Below, one piece after another: positions 10,503 to 22,240 of a stretch of DNA of 64,000 bases. Under the pieces are notes generated by a model. The model saw only the letters and a list, made by a program, of their open reading frames with translations, did no database searches and had not been told where the DNA came from. The DNA is from Adiantum capillus-veneris (taxonomy: Eukaryota; Streptophyta; Polypodiopsida; Polypodiales; Pteridaceae), in assembly GCA_014529385.2 (NCBI GenBank), contig CM043947.1, positions 124,585,391 to 124,649,390 of the forward strand. The letters run 5' to 3'. The position numbers and the translations under genes were made by a program. The number at the start of each line of letters is the position of its first letter. Positions within the stretch are counted from its first letter, which is position 1.

Positions 10503-12307
10503 ATGGAGGCTCCAGATCCACCACAGAGGGACTCATCCGAAGCCCCCTCACCCGACCCCGTTGAGCCCACCATTCAACTTGCTCTATCGCCGATAGATCA
10601 AGCGAGCCTAGCCACTGAGGTTGAGTGTTTGCAAGCAACTTCGGTCATCTGCAAAATTATCGGCACCCGTCCTAGCAGAGGAGAGCTGCGAGACCTTCTC
10701 CAGGCCTGCCTTCTCGCAGAGGTGGACAAGATCTTGGATGTCCAGATTCTCGGACGGGGGTACTACCAGATCAAGTTCGAGACCTCCGAGATGGCTTCCA
10801 AGGTCATAGCTATGAGTCCACTAGACATCCGAGCATCACACGCCCACTTTCGACAGTGGAAACATGGTTTTGACCCGACTTCGGATGTGCTAGTAGAGGA
10901 GGCAGACATCCCCATCTCAATCTGATTTTTGGGTTTACGGAGGGAGTACATACCACTTCTCTCCAGGATTGGCTCCACCATCGGGACTGTCATGGAGACA
11001 CCTCGTACGGCAGCATCAGTAGCTTTCAAGGTGGATGGCATCCCCTCAGTTTGAGTTTTGGTCAGAGATACCCACACGCTCCCGAAGGTCATCCTTCTGC
11101 CTCGAGTGAGTGGGGGTTGTTTTAGACAGAGTGTGGAGTACTCGGGTCTCTCGAACCAGTGCTTCATTTGTAGACAGATGGTCCACCTAGCGAAGGCCTG
11201 TCCACGGAGGAGTCCACAACCTACACCTCAGCCTTAGCCCCAGCCTGCCAAGGCTTGGGCCGCAGCCACAGCCAACGGCACAGCGCACAGATTCAGAGCC
11301 ACCCTCCGAGCCTAGGGCTCCAGCGCAGGAGGGGTGGCATCACGCCCGTGGCTGTGGACACCAGGGGCCACAGCAACTGCCTGACACTCAGAGTGGCCCT
11401 CAGGTGCCTACTCAGCAGCAGTGGGTTCCCACGGGGAACCGCTTTGGTCCTCTTGAGCAGGAGGAGCCCCCTACACCAGCCTCCACCTCCACTTCACCCT
11501 CGCCAGCCGACCCCCCTTCAGAGTTCCCCTCCTCCTCCTCATCCCCCCCCCCCCCCCCCCCCCCCCCTCTGCTCCCGTCCACTCCCCACCTCGCCCCTCT
11601 ACCTCTGTCACCCCACCCCGCTCCTCTTCCCCTCCGCCCCCCCAGCTCCTTCTCCCCCCCCTCCTGCTCGAGTTCCACAGTCGACTCAGGAGACTGGTCC
11701 CTCGCCGATGGCTAGGAGATCTCTTGGCAGCGCCTTTGCCACGAGTTGCCTAGCGAGAGAGCGTCAGCCCTTCTTGCTGCCCCCTCTACAGATTCAGACA
11801 TCTTCCCTTGTAGCTATCCCTCGTGGTCTGACGAGCATTGACCTCTGATGCCGCTGGGATTTCTTCGACTACGGGTTCACTCGCTTTCTCGGTGATTCCG
11901 CAGCAGACCACGAGGCAGCCTGCTTCAGGGTCCATGCTTTGTTCCTCGCCGCTAGGGGGACAGAGGCCTTGGACTCTGCAAATGGTTTCTCCTTCCCCAT
12001 CTTTGGTAGGACCAAGACAGAGTGGTCCCTCGACTCAGTGGTGGGATGGTTGCATACACAGGTTCTTGAGTTCTCTCACCACATGGGAGAACTTGGAGTT
12101 ACAGATTTGTTGCAGACTTTGTGGCCACTGGCCAAGTTTGTGGTGACACCCCTAGACTCAGCAGGATGTAGGCACATTGTGGTGTACTTTTTTGCTGATA
12201 TGCAGTGTTTTCCTTGCTATGTATACATACATGAGGACTCCTGGACAGAGGAGGTTGCTTTACGCACGGCTCGCTCTACTTGGGCTTGGGCTAGGAACTC
12301 ACTGTAG
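10503..12307 (+). pseudogene. LINE ORF1 (nucleic-acid-binding protein)
   Basis: The start is MEAPDPPQRDSSEAPSPDPV at 10503. A DUF4283-like region follows (IIGTRPSRGELRDLL ... FETSEMASKVIAMSPLDI). The stop at 10923 is probably a former Trp codon. In the same frame a CCHC knuckle, CFICRQMVHLAKACP, lies near 11160-11205. A Pro/Ser-rich segment with a run of about 20 C (11547-11567) follows, after the phrase VPTGNRFGPLEQEEP typical of the ORF1 C-terminal end. A last coherent segment (11840-12307, FFDYGFTRFLGDSAADHEAA) is in a third frame, so at least two frameshifts exist. In the active element the protein coats the RNA and enters the nucleus with it. Confidence 0.78.
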
Positions 12308-12320
12308 TCTCTCGCTCCCC

Positions 12321-14534
12321 ATGAGGATCATCTCGTGGAACATGCAGGGACTAGGTGGGACCCAATTTCAGCGAAAGCGGGGTCGATTGCGTCAGGGGCT
12401 TCAACGTTGCCTTGTGGGAGGAGAGATTGATCTCCTTATGCTTCAGGAGCACCATCTATCTGAGAGCCGCATTCGACGATGTGGTCAGATTTTGCATGGA
12501 CGATATGATACCTTTTGGTCAGCTGCTTTTGGACCTGGAGGCATCCAGGGTGGGGTATGTATGACTATTGCGGACTCATTGCAGCAGGTCATTGTGGGCA
12601 GAGGGATTATTGTGCCAGGCAGGGCTCAGTGGATTACTATGCAGGTTCAGGGTGGCCTTGTGGGCTTCCTGAACATCTATGCGCCCAATGTGGCGAGTGC
12701 TTGTGCAGAGTTTTGGTCACAAATTGTTGAGTCTTTGCCACAGGCTAACCATTGGTGTGTAGGAGGGGACTTCAACATGCTGGAGGACCCTTCTAATAGG
12801 ATTGGAGGCAGCCATGCTACTGTGCATGTAATCGAGTTAGCAGCTTGGGAGAGGTTGTGTATGACTTTGAGGGTCTCGGATACATGGCAGCACTCTGGCT
12901 TTGTGAGGCCTCCAGAGAGTCTTGCCTTCTCTAGAGCGGACCGCGGAGTGGGAGGAGTGAATCTATCACGGATAGATCGCTTCTACACTAGTGACCACTT
13001 TAGTGACTTGGGGGGATCAGTGGGCATCCTGGCAGGGACATCCTTCTTGGACCATGCACTAGTGATCCTCACAGTGGCAGACAGGCAGAGGAGTGGGAGC
13101 ACGATGCTTCGCATCCCAGAGCGGGTCTTGTTGGACTCAGGACTCAGAGAGAGGGTAGAGGCTCTCTAGACAAAAGGCATGGACAGCCAGGCTCTTCCTG
13201 CAGACAGAGTGGCCTTAGGCCTAGCTCAATTTAGCCACTTTTTTCTCCAGGAGTCTCTGGCTCGACGGGCTGCAGCGAGAGAGGAGGAACAGTGTCTAAG
13301 ACAAGGCATTGCTTCACTACAGATGATGCAAGAGCAGCATCCAGACAGTCCATGGTTGGAGGAGCAGTTACAGCAGGCTCGACAGGAGCTTGCTTGCACA
13401 GAGGAGAGGTGTCATGAGTTTTCCTTTCACCGACAGGAATCTCAGTGGACTCAGGTGGGTGATAGAGTGACAGGTGCCTTTTTTGAGACAGTGGGACCTC
13501 GGCACTCGCATGCCAAGGTCAATCAGTTGAGGAGACCCAATGGGTCAGTTGTTTGTGAGCCCAAGGATATGCGTGCAGTTGCTACTAACTTTTACCGTGA
13601 GTTACTGTCAGCTGAGGCCCAGTCAGAGTGGCAACATGCATGCAGGGAGAAGGTTTGGGCACAAATGCCTTGTCTTGTGACTGAGAAGATGCGCCAGAGG
13701 CTAGAGATGCCTTTTCATCTTGAGGAGCTGCACACGGCTCTTAGGGCCCTCCCTCGTGGTAGCTTTCTAGGTGAGGATGGGCTGACTCCCAGCTTCTTCT
13801 TGGAGTACTGGGACCTGCTTGGCCCGGATCTTTGTAGTGCCTTTTAGTACATTCTGCACACAGGAGTGATGCCGGATAGAATGAGTGAGGGCCTGATTTA
13901 CCTCATTCCAAAGGAGGGTGGCTCCTTGGATGAGATTCGACAGTGGTGCCCCATCACCATCCTCAACTCAGCCTACAAAATTCTTGCCAAGGATCTGTGT
14001 TTGAGGATTCAGCCACTTTTGGAGAGCCTTATACATGGGACTCAGACAGGTTTTGTCAAGGAACGCAGTATCCTTGACATCTTCACTTTCTGGGAGGCTT
14101 CTGCCCTTGCACGGCTCCGTGGGGAGGACCTTTTTATTCTTCTTCTCGATTTTGAGAAGGCATACGATAGAGTTGACTAGGACTTTCTAGAGGGCACTCT
14201 ATGCAGGATGGGCTTCTCAGATGCTTGGATCAGAGGGGTGTCAGCTTTGTACAGATAGGCTCACAGTCAGGTGCTTTTGGCATGAGGTAGAGGTGAGCGC
14301 TTCATGCTCACATGATTGGTCAGACATGGTTGTCCTCTTGCCCCCTTTATCTTTCTGTTCTATGCGGAGGTGATGAGCATATTTTTGGTGTCACAGTAGG
14401 TTGGTCTGAGGGGCTTAGCACTCCCTATATGGGGAGATGAGCTGCTCGACGTTGAGTTTGCCGACGACTCAGCCTTGTACTTAGAGGGCCAGGAGGCATT
14501 GCAATCTACATAGATGTGAGCAAGATTTGGAGAC
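12321..14534 (+). pseudogene. LINE ORF2, endonuclease and RT, N-terminal part
   Basis: The start is the ATG at 12321 (MRIISWNMQGLGGTQFQRK), 13 bases after the ORF1 stop. The APE-type endonuclease spans about 12321-13100: LLMLQEHHLS, GFLNIYAPNV, VGGDFNMLED, LSRIDRFYTS, SFLDHALVIL. RT blocks: LIYLIPKEGGSLDEIRQWCP (near 13890), QTGFVKERSI, LLLDFEKAYDRVD (near 14145), VRHGCPLAPFIFLFYAEVM (near 14320) and catalytic FADDSA at about 14456-14473. The single frame has stops at 13167, 13845, 14178, 14258 and later, and in several cases the expected residue is Trp. Gypsy B interrupts it after 14534; the rest is at 30385. Confidence 0.9.
14530..14534 (+). repeat. gypsy B target-site duplication, left copy
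   Basis: GAGAC directly before the TG of the 5' LTR; repeated at 30380-30384. Confidence 0.92.
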
Positions 14535-15470
14535 TGTTGCAAGTCAGCAACGATGGATAGCGGCCACCACTACATCAAGTCAAATCCCCGCCATTTTGTA
14601 TTAATTTTTTGCTCTAAAACCGAGCTTGTAATATTTTTGCTATTCAAATGTAAAGGGTTTATCTTCTGGGGCTGTGAGCTTCCAATTTGTACTGATTCCC
14701 AACTCAAGCACACAATTGATTATTGAGCCATGTATCTATGGGAAACCCTCCTCCCACAAGACCTAAGTATAAAGGTCAAAATGAAGGGTTTTTTAGGATG
14801 GATTTTATGAGTTAAAAAAACTCTTTGTGCGATCAGCTTATCTATTTATTTTTTTTTGTGCATCTTCTTTGATTGCTATCTTGTGTTGCACGAGTCGCAT
14901 TGCAGAACCGAGACCACAGGCGCGTTCAGCCCATCAAGCTCTTTGATTCAACGCCAACCATTCGCCACGAGATGCTACTTCACGAGCATCGACCTACGGA
15001 CTTACAGGTGAGTTTTAGGGAGTTTAGGGTAGATTTCAGCGAAACCAACCATAGAGTAGGGTAGCTCTCCCTTAGACCCAGCTGTAGAGACCATCTGGGA
15101 CTGTTTCTGACAACTTCCATTTTGTTGTCAAACAGTAAGCGTGTTTTTTGCTAGGGTGCAAAATTCAGGTTTGAGGGTCTAGGTAGCTTGGGGACATGTA
15201 GGAAATTGCCTACGGTGAGTTTCATGTCAAACCGAGGTCATTAGCCCAAGGTTTAGCTTAGTTTCGTGACGTAGCAGGTTCTTTGCAAATTTGGGTATTC
15301 CCGCACACACAAGACTTAGAGATATTAGATGACCATTCCATAGGTATTCTACAAGAGGTTGACACCCTCTTGGCGCGCCTCCATGCCCTAATCGGGTCAG
15401 TGACGTCCCTAGTTGACATCTTTATATGTTGAGTAGGTTCTCGCTTGCTACGAGCGACACTCGAAAAACA
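14535..15470 (+). repeat. gypsy B 5' LTR
   Basis: Begins TGTTGCAAGTCAGCAACG and ends CGAAAAACA. A TATA box (TATAAAG) lies at 14768-14774 and probably sets transcription start about 25-30 bp later. A half copy of the element's palindrome (ACAGTAAGCG) lies near 15132. Confidence 0.95.
14768..14774 (+). promoter_or_regulatory. TATA box of gypsy B 5' LTR
   Basis: TATAAAG, conserved at 29678-29684 in the 3' LTR, about 235 bp into the LTR. Confidence 0.6.
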
Positions 15471-15472
15471 AC

Positions 15473-15490
15473 TGGCGCCGCTGCCGGGGA
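15473..15490 (+). other. gypsy B primer binding site
   Basis: TGGCGCCGCTGCCGGGGA, two bases after the LTR. It has the form of the plant Tat/Athila-type primer site; tRNA-Asp is the likely primer, to be confirmed against tRNA sequences. Confidence 0.88.
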
Positions 15491-16749
15491 CAAGCTACCT
15501 AGATTAGAGTGGATACCTTAGTGTGTGGTTATGGCTGTACAGAAAGAATCTTTCATTACTTTGCCAAAGTCGAGGTATCCTTGGCTTTGTTAGTCTAGGA
15601 TAGGTGAGTTTCTTGCCGCTGTCATTTTTCATTTAGAGTATCATTGTAGTTTAGTGTAAAAGTTGTGTTTTCAGCATTCAGTAGCTTAAGAGTGTTTGTC
15701 TTAGTGTGTGCCAAAAGTGCATGTTAGGTCAAGCACAAAAACATCCAAAAAAAAAAACACCTAAAAACTGCTTTTTCTTAGGATTTATACCATTCAATGT
15801 TTTCTTTGTTGTTTTAGGGTTCGAATAAGTAGGACACATGTGTGGAGTGTTCTGGATGTGAAAGGTTCAGTTTACTTTGGATTTGCCCGAGGTTTGTGTG
15901 TTTGGTGCTGTAAAGTGACTAAAGTGACCTAGAAAAGCCATCTTGGTGTACAGAGTTGGTATTAGTGTCCAAAAGCACTTAAAATCACCTCTAGTAACCA
16001 CAACAAGTGTCAGGTACCAAAAAAGCTGCAATCTGCAAGTCCAGATAGTAAGCGCTCTTACTGTCTCCACACCCAGATTTGGCCAACTGACCAAGAGAAA
16101 GCATGTACACATGTTGTAGGCTCAGTAACAAGCAAGTTTGTGTAGTTATAATCCAAATTTGATGTGTTTTGGTCTTGTCAAGTGCTTGGTATACACAACA
16201 AAATTTCCAAAAGTGACCATAACTCAAGCCAGCAAGCCCACAACCCAGGTGAAGACTCCAAAAGGTGAGTATAAGCCCAGGTAAGAGGTTCCTATTGCTA
16301 GGAGTGTCAAAATACATCCTGTGAGCACAGAAAGTGCAATACTGTCCTCCAGACAGTAAGCGCCCTTACTGTCTCCAGTGCCCAATTTGTGATATTTGTC
16401 TTCCCACCTAATCTATACATTGAATGCATGTATATATATAGTCTCTATACTAAGAAATACTTCAAATAGATAGTAAAAGTGTGTAAACTGCTTGCAGGGT
16501 GTACCAGGAGCCTAAGAGCACAGCCAACTGGAAGTAAGGTAACTTTCTAGGTTAGTGCATCCAAGGTTAAGCACATTTCATATTTTTGAGGTCAGGAGTT
16601 GTAGTACCCTCAGGACATAGACCACTTAGGGACCAGGTGAGTCAAGTTTCTACGGAAGAGAGTGTCAATCAGACCACCTAGGTATCCTTAGCCCAATCCC
16701 AGAGGATTACATCTCTGACACATCATCAGAAGATCTATACTATCAGACC
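15491..16749 (+). promoter_or_regulatory. gypsy B untranslated leader with two AGACAGTAAG palindromes
   Basis: About 1.26 kb of non-coding DNA before gag. Inverted repeats with arms AGACAGTAAG and CTTACTGTCT around a 4-base centre lie at 16043-16066 (one arm mismatch) and 16351-16374 (perfect arms), 308 bp apart; the first is about 570 bp after the primer site. Four further copies are in the spacer at 24.8-25.7 kb. A 20-codon open stretch at 15531 (MAVQKESFITLPKSRYPWLC) could be an upstream ORF, but nothing supports its use. Confidence 0.7.
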
Positions 16750-19539
16750 ATGGCAGGGGGACAACCATCAGTGAACTTCAAAGAGGGAGTTAACTTTATG
16801 GGAGAATCCTCCAAAGACCATGAGAGACCTCCAGCAATCTTGCTGTATGCCTATAACAATGGACAAGATGCCTGAATCTTCAAGGATTCTATAAACCATA
16901 GCTGCGTTCAAATTGGAGATAATCCAGTTGAATTACAGTATAGGGTCCTGGCCACTTATGATGGCAAAGGAGGTTATATGGATGAACAGGGTGCTTACTA
17001 CATGATAGTCAAAAGCCCTGATGTCGCGGACAAATGGGGATGAAATGCGTCCAAGACGAAAACTGATGATGAGGTTGAGGAGAAACCGCCTCTAGAGGAA
17101 AACAACAATAGAACCATGTTCAGATCTTTCACCACTAGAAGGCTTATGTCCGACAATCCTCGATGGGGAATTTACAAAGCCTTTCCTGAAGAAACCGCTG
17201 CGTACTATGTCAATGAGGATGTAAACGAGAAAGAGGCTACTTCGGATAAGACTTTGTACGTCTACCTCTTGAATGAAAGCAAATTCTTAATCGTAGACAA
17301 GTTTGGTCAGGAGTACACGCTGACCTCTGCTACAAAGATGAGTAGGTATACATACTTAGGGTTACCCATTATGTACCCTAAAGTAGCAGAGCCCGCAGCA
17401 AGTGCACCGCCTACAATCCCAGTAAGAAACTTAATGGACGATGACATCCTAAGACCAATCCAAGTAGAGAGGCAACCTATGCAGAATCCTGGTCAGACTA
17501 GTTTCTTTGAACCTATTCAAAAACCATAATTCCACACGCAACAAGTGCCAAACATGAGTGGATATTCGTTCCAAGTGGGAACAAGGAATCCACCACACGA
17601 CGAAGAACTCTCCGGAGGAATTCATCGACAAAATGAGACAAACAGAAACTCAGGTAGAGCTACTCAAACAACGCAAAATGTAGCTACGCCACAACAGAGA
17701 ACCACTACTGCACATACAGGGGACACTATACAAGTACTTGGGACACCAACTGTAGGATTCAGACCCCTAAGGCCGCATCAAGTCGCCAAATGCATGCCGT
17801 CTAAATATACAGGATCTGGGGATCCATATGCCCATGCTTCTGCCTTTAGACAAGTGCTGAGAGCAGAGCAAGTACATGACTTCCATACGCAATATGAGGG
17901 ATTTGGATTGACCTTAGATGGTACTGCTATGACTTGGTTCCAGCCATTAAGTAAGAGCTCATTCTCTGACATAGAGGATCTCTTATCTGACTTTGTCCAA
18001 GAATTCACCAAACATGGGATAAAGCATGACACAGTCTCACAAATATACTCTTTCAAACAACAAGAGAAAGAGAAAGTAAAGGAAGCCGCCTTGAGATTGA
18101 AGCAATATGTGGAGAGGTGTCCTCCCAGGGAGATCCTTGAACAAGAAAGGCTAGCCTTGCTCTTCATAGAAGGGTTACTAGACGAGAATCTCAAGAAGGA
18201 TTTGCATATTCAAGATGCCAAACATTAGACGAGGTTATCAAAGAAGCGGTATACCTGGTCGACAATTGCAATATATATGGAGAATCCCGAAAGGATTCTG
18301 ATACCAGGTCAAGCGACTCGAGGGTGACTACCAGTGTTGTGAACACGGGACCAACAACCCCTGTGCGAACCGCTAGAGAAATCGATTCCCTTATACACAA
18401 ACTCCTTGAGCGTTTCAACAATGCTGCGTTGGCACCTCAACATGTGAGACAGCCACAATTACGCTTATGTATCATCTGTGGAGGGAGTCATCCCACAACC
18501 CAGTGTCATGTGATGCAACCTCAGCCACGTGACCAACCTAGACTGTGGCAGCAAAAGTGGTATGAAATAGAACAAAAGTGGACAAATCATTCGACGGAAG
18601 AATGCTACCACCAAAGGGGATATGTGAGAGAAAGGCAGTACCAGCCAAACCCTGTGTACCAGCCACAACAAGGGCAAGCCATTCCTCCGTATCAGATGAA
18701 TAAGGCACCACCACCACCACCTAGATATGCCACAGGACATCCGGATGTTCAGCCAGGGCTAGAAAGAGCAAAACCTATCCTTGGACATCAACCACCACTG
18801 TTAGGGGAAGCCCAGACAGCAGTCAGGTACATGTATACATATCAGCCAATAGAGGAAAGAGCCTTAGTGCCTACACCACCCTACCACACGAACGAGAACT
18901 ATGGATGTGGTGAAACTGTAGAACTCAGTACAGGAATCTTACCACCAGTTACATTCCACAATCAAACACTTCCATGATGTCTAACGAGGGAGTGAATGTG
19001 GGTCAAGGAACTTTGATGTTCATAGCTAATCAGCAGGGAGGAATGAAGCCAAGATCTTATCCTCCAAGGCAAAATTTCACCCCGCAACCTCCTCAACAAC
19101 CACCAAGACCATTGGGACCATGTTACAAGTGTGTGGAGATCATTTGATGAACAGTTGTCCAGTGGGTGAACAGAGTATCAAACCTCAGTGTAATCAATGC
19201 GGAATCACCCACTTGTATAACGACTGTCCAAACGAAACCCACAATAAAGGAAAAGCGACCATAAGTAAGATTGGAGTGATACCTTCTTCGAGTGGATTGG
19301 AGACTGAAGCGACTGTACCTGTCAAGGCAGTTACACGAGCTCAAGCTAAGGGGAAAGAAGGTGAGAAAAAGGATGAAGGCCAAGAGAGAGCTAGTCAAGC
19401 TCCTAGTCGAAGGGTAGAAAGACGTAAAATTTGCTCTAAGGAGAGAGCTATAAATCATCATAAATACAAGACTGTATCTGCTAAGCTTGCAAAAGCTCAA
19501 GAGCAATTGCAACAGCATCTTTCTGGAGTAGCAGGCTGA
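16750..19539 (+). pseudogene. gypsy B gag
   Basis: The chosen start is the ATG at 16750 (MAGGQPSVNFKEGVNFMGE), the first ATG of the frame that stays coherent to 18228, with stops at 16873, 17041 and 17527. The capsid-type retrotransposon gag domain lies at about 17790-18228 (AFRQVLRAEQVHDF, GTAMTWFQPL, FVQEFTKHGI). A frameshift near 18225 is followed by a Pro/Gln-rich part and three Cys-His knuckles: CIICGGSHPTTQC (near 18470), CGDHLMNSC (near 19135, upstream Cys in another frame) and CNQCGITHLYNDC (near 19190). The protein would form the particle and bind element RNA. The N-terminal extension before the capsid domain is about 340 codons, which is long. Confidence 0.82.
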
Positions 19540-19819
19540 TTCTGGGGAAGCAGAACCAAACAAGATAGACAACACGAATAGCTAGGAAAAGAAAGATAAG
19601 GAGAGCAGTAGCCTAAGTTCAGGTGGATCAGTCCTGGTTGAGAAGGTGTGTGAACCCTTAGATGCTATAATAAAAGCCTATGAAGCCAGGATAGAAACGT
19701 ATCAAACTCAGGCAAATCAATGGCTGACTTATCCAAATGCGGAGCTGGAGAAACAAAGGTTCGAAATGTGCAAACAGTTGATCCAAACATCTCAGGCATT
19801 ATTATAAAAGCCTCCTGCG

Positions 19820-22100
19820 ATGCCAGTTGAGGAAAGGATAAGTCAACAACCTCCATTTGACCTAAAATCTGATATACCTGAGGAGGTGAATGTTCCAGAA
19901 GCTAGCTTCAAGGAACCAGAAGAGAAATCTGATCCACAAGTAAAGATTGAAGAATCGAGGGCTGAAGAAGAGAGAAAAAGACAAGAGTTGGACCATAGAG
20001 TGGTGGAAAATAGCACAGACAAATCCATCTATAACGAACCACCCATGGCACCTGAAGTCAGAGATGATTGGCCTCATAAATTGTGGGAGCTAATCAAAAA
20101 CGCCAAAGATGGAAGCATGACACTTGAGTCAGCTCCTCTAGAGGAAGTTGATGTAGAACGCCAGATGCCCGATCTAGATGCTGGGTCGATGTATGGAGAC
20201 ATAGGGTCAGAAAAATCGTCAGAGAGCATCGATGAAAATCTTAAGGAACTCCCTGCTTATCAAGGCGAATATGAAGCCAAGTCTGACATTATGATCCTTC
20301 CGTCTCAAAGAAAGTCATTCAAGCCAACCTTAGACTCTAACGCGCTTCATGAGTTGTTGTCCACGCAAGTGAGATGCACTTTAACGTTGGCAGAGTTGCT
20401 CAAGATACGACCACATATGTGGAAAGAAGTGAGCACATGCTTAGAGAAATTGGGTCTAAAGGATTCGCAAGAGACGCTTGAAGCAGAGTTGGGTGACAAT
20501 CAAAAGACAAAAGCTAGTGTCAAACCTGTACCAGTAAACAAAGTTGGAGATTACTGTGAAGGTGAGAAAGGCAACACGATGCTACCACTGGAGTTCAATG
20601 ACGTCAAAACCATGGCAATTTTGGATAGTGGAGTAGGTGTAGCCATAGTCACAAAAGATTTTTGGGAGAAATGGGGAAAACCAGCACTCTGAAAGACCAG
20701 AATGAAGCTACAATTAGCCGATGGTTATGTCGAAAGACCCTTGGGAATATTGGAAAAAATCATCGTAACATCATGTGGTATAGAATATGAGCATATGTTC
20801 GCAGTAGTTGATTTCGGTGACAGGAATAACTATGAAGTTATTCTTGGAAGACCCTTCATGCACCAGCTCATGATGATACAAGACTGGGGCTACAACTACC
20901 TATATCTTCGCCACATGGACAACATCACAAGGATAAACCTCGAAGATTACTCTTATCGTGATGTGCAGCGAACACCTGTGGAGGATTTTGACTCAGCCAC
21001 AGCAGCTAATTCCGAAATTCAAGCATTTCTGGTCGAAAAACCTCAACTATGGATGTGCGGAGCTTCAGACAATGGAAGCTTGGATAGAAATGAGTGCAAA
21101 CTGGAAAGAAGTGTAGTGGACGATGCATATATTACAGAGCCATTTCTAGAAGAATCCTTCAAGCCTTTGGAATGGATGCAGATCTTAGCTACACTTGATG
21201 TAAGCACTAACGAGACCACTCCCACAAAGTTTTGTGACAGTGAAGGTTTGGACTTAGTCCCCCTACACATGCTAAAAGCACTTCACACGATAGACAAAGG
21301 CAATGAGGAGACTACAATGGTCAATGAAGTCGATGAGATAGAGAAGCAAGTCCAATGCCTGACAATTCAAGACGAAATCTCTATCAGGGACTTAACTCCT
21401 TGCTCTTCCTCTCCAGAGATGATAGACGGCACTGAGTCAAAAAACGAAGGGATCCAACGAGAGTGCCTCTTCATATAAGATGTAGATGACGAACACTCGA
21501 GTGGGAAGCATAGTGATTCTGAGGATGAAATGAGGATTCCTTTGACGATACCTAGACCACCCCACTATAAATTGCAGCACTACAAGAGGAAGATTTAGAG
21601 AAAGTACAAGAAAACCAACCCGATGCCGGAGCTAGAAAGCGAATTACAGTTCTTAATGCTAGTCAAGGCTGAAGACTACATTAAAGATGGGGTAACGGGG
21701 ATGTATTTCAGAGAAACAAAAACGAAGAATGAAGAATCATCCACCTAAAAAATAGCCTGAGGCTAAAAGCAATATTTCCGCTAAAAAAGCACGACGTGAA
21801 CGACGACGAGAGAATTTAGCCAAGAAAAGATTGCACACCAATGAATAATGGACCACAGACCTATCAAATAGCAAAGAAGGAAGCAGTTCAGTGCAGGATG
21901 GAATCAGTGTTCCTTCCCACTACAAGTGATATACTATTCAAGATAGGCGTATATGTTTGGAACAGCCTATTCGAGAGAAGAAACAAGTCGGGACATCATA
22001 TGATGGTCCTGAAGAAGGGAAGAGAATTGATTTGGCAAACCCTGGAGAAGAGCCTAAACCTGCCTACATTTCCACGGATCTTACTCCAGAGGAAGAGTAA
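19820..22100 (+). pseudogene. gypsy B first protease and linker to RT stub
   Basis: An acidic linker (19820-20560) precedes the retropepsin: MAILDSGVGVAIVTKDFWEK (Asp near 20623) and, about 70 codons later, EVILGRPFMHQ. One in-frame stop at 20690 lies inside the domain. The frame continues to 21478 through a linker whose TPTKFCDSEGLDLVPLHM matches the left end of element A. After broken frames, EPKPAYISTDLTPEEE (near 22050) marks the RT N-terminus, also matching A. The protease would cleave the gag-pol precursor. This is the normal gypsy position for a protease. Confidence 0.85.
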
Positions 22101-22240
22101 ACATTAATCGATGCCCTTAAGGAGTATAGGGATGTTTTTTCTTGGTCTTACAAGGACTTGAAGGGTGTGGATCTTGTTATCTGTCAGCACTCAAGTCATT
22201 TTGCTAACTCCAGAAATTCTTGAGAGGGTGCATGCACCTA
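22101..22240 (+). other. gypsy B deletion junction: RT start joined to integrase end
   Basis: FSWSYKDLKGVDLVICQH (near 22138-22190) corresponds to element A at about 4215-4275. Within about ten bases the reading becomes ILLTPEILERVHAPSCQKA, which corresponds to A at about 7213-7270 (YLLPLSPDELATLHAAAQRR). Everything between, the RT palm, RNase H and integrase, is missing. The joint lies near 22190. Confidence 0.8.

Larger units (their letters stand above)
10099..14534 (+). mobile_element. LINE (L1-type non-LTR retrotransposon), 5' two thirds
   Basis: Full-length LINE: C-rich 5' UTR, ORF1, ORF2 with endonuclease and RT. It is split at 14534 by gypsy B and resumes at 30385; the two parts sum to about 6.7 kb. 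A 12-bp target duplication flanks the whole and an A-rich tail ends it at about 32643-32656. Base composition is strikingly richer in G+C than the flanking gypsy element. Confidence 0.93.

Noticed and set aside
11255-11848. Long Pro/Ser-rich open frame on the plus strand
   Set aside because: Low-complexity C-rich LINE DNA gives long frames in several phases; the CCHC and NRFGPL phrases lie in other frames.
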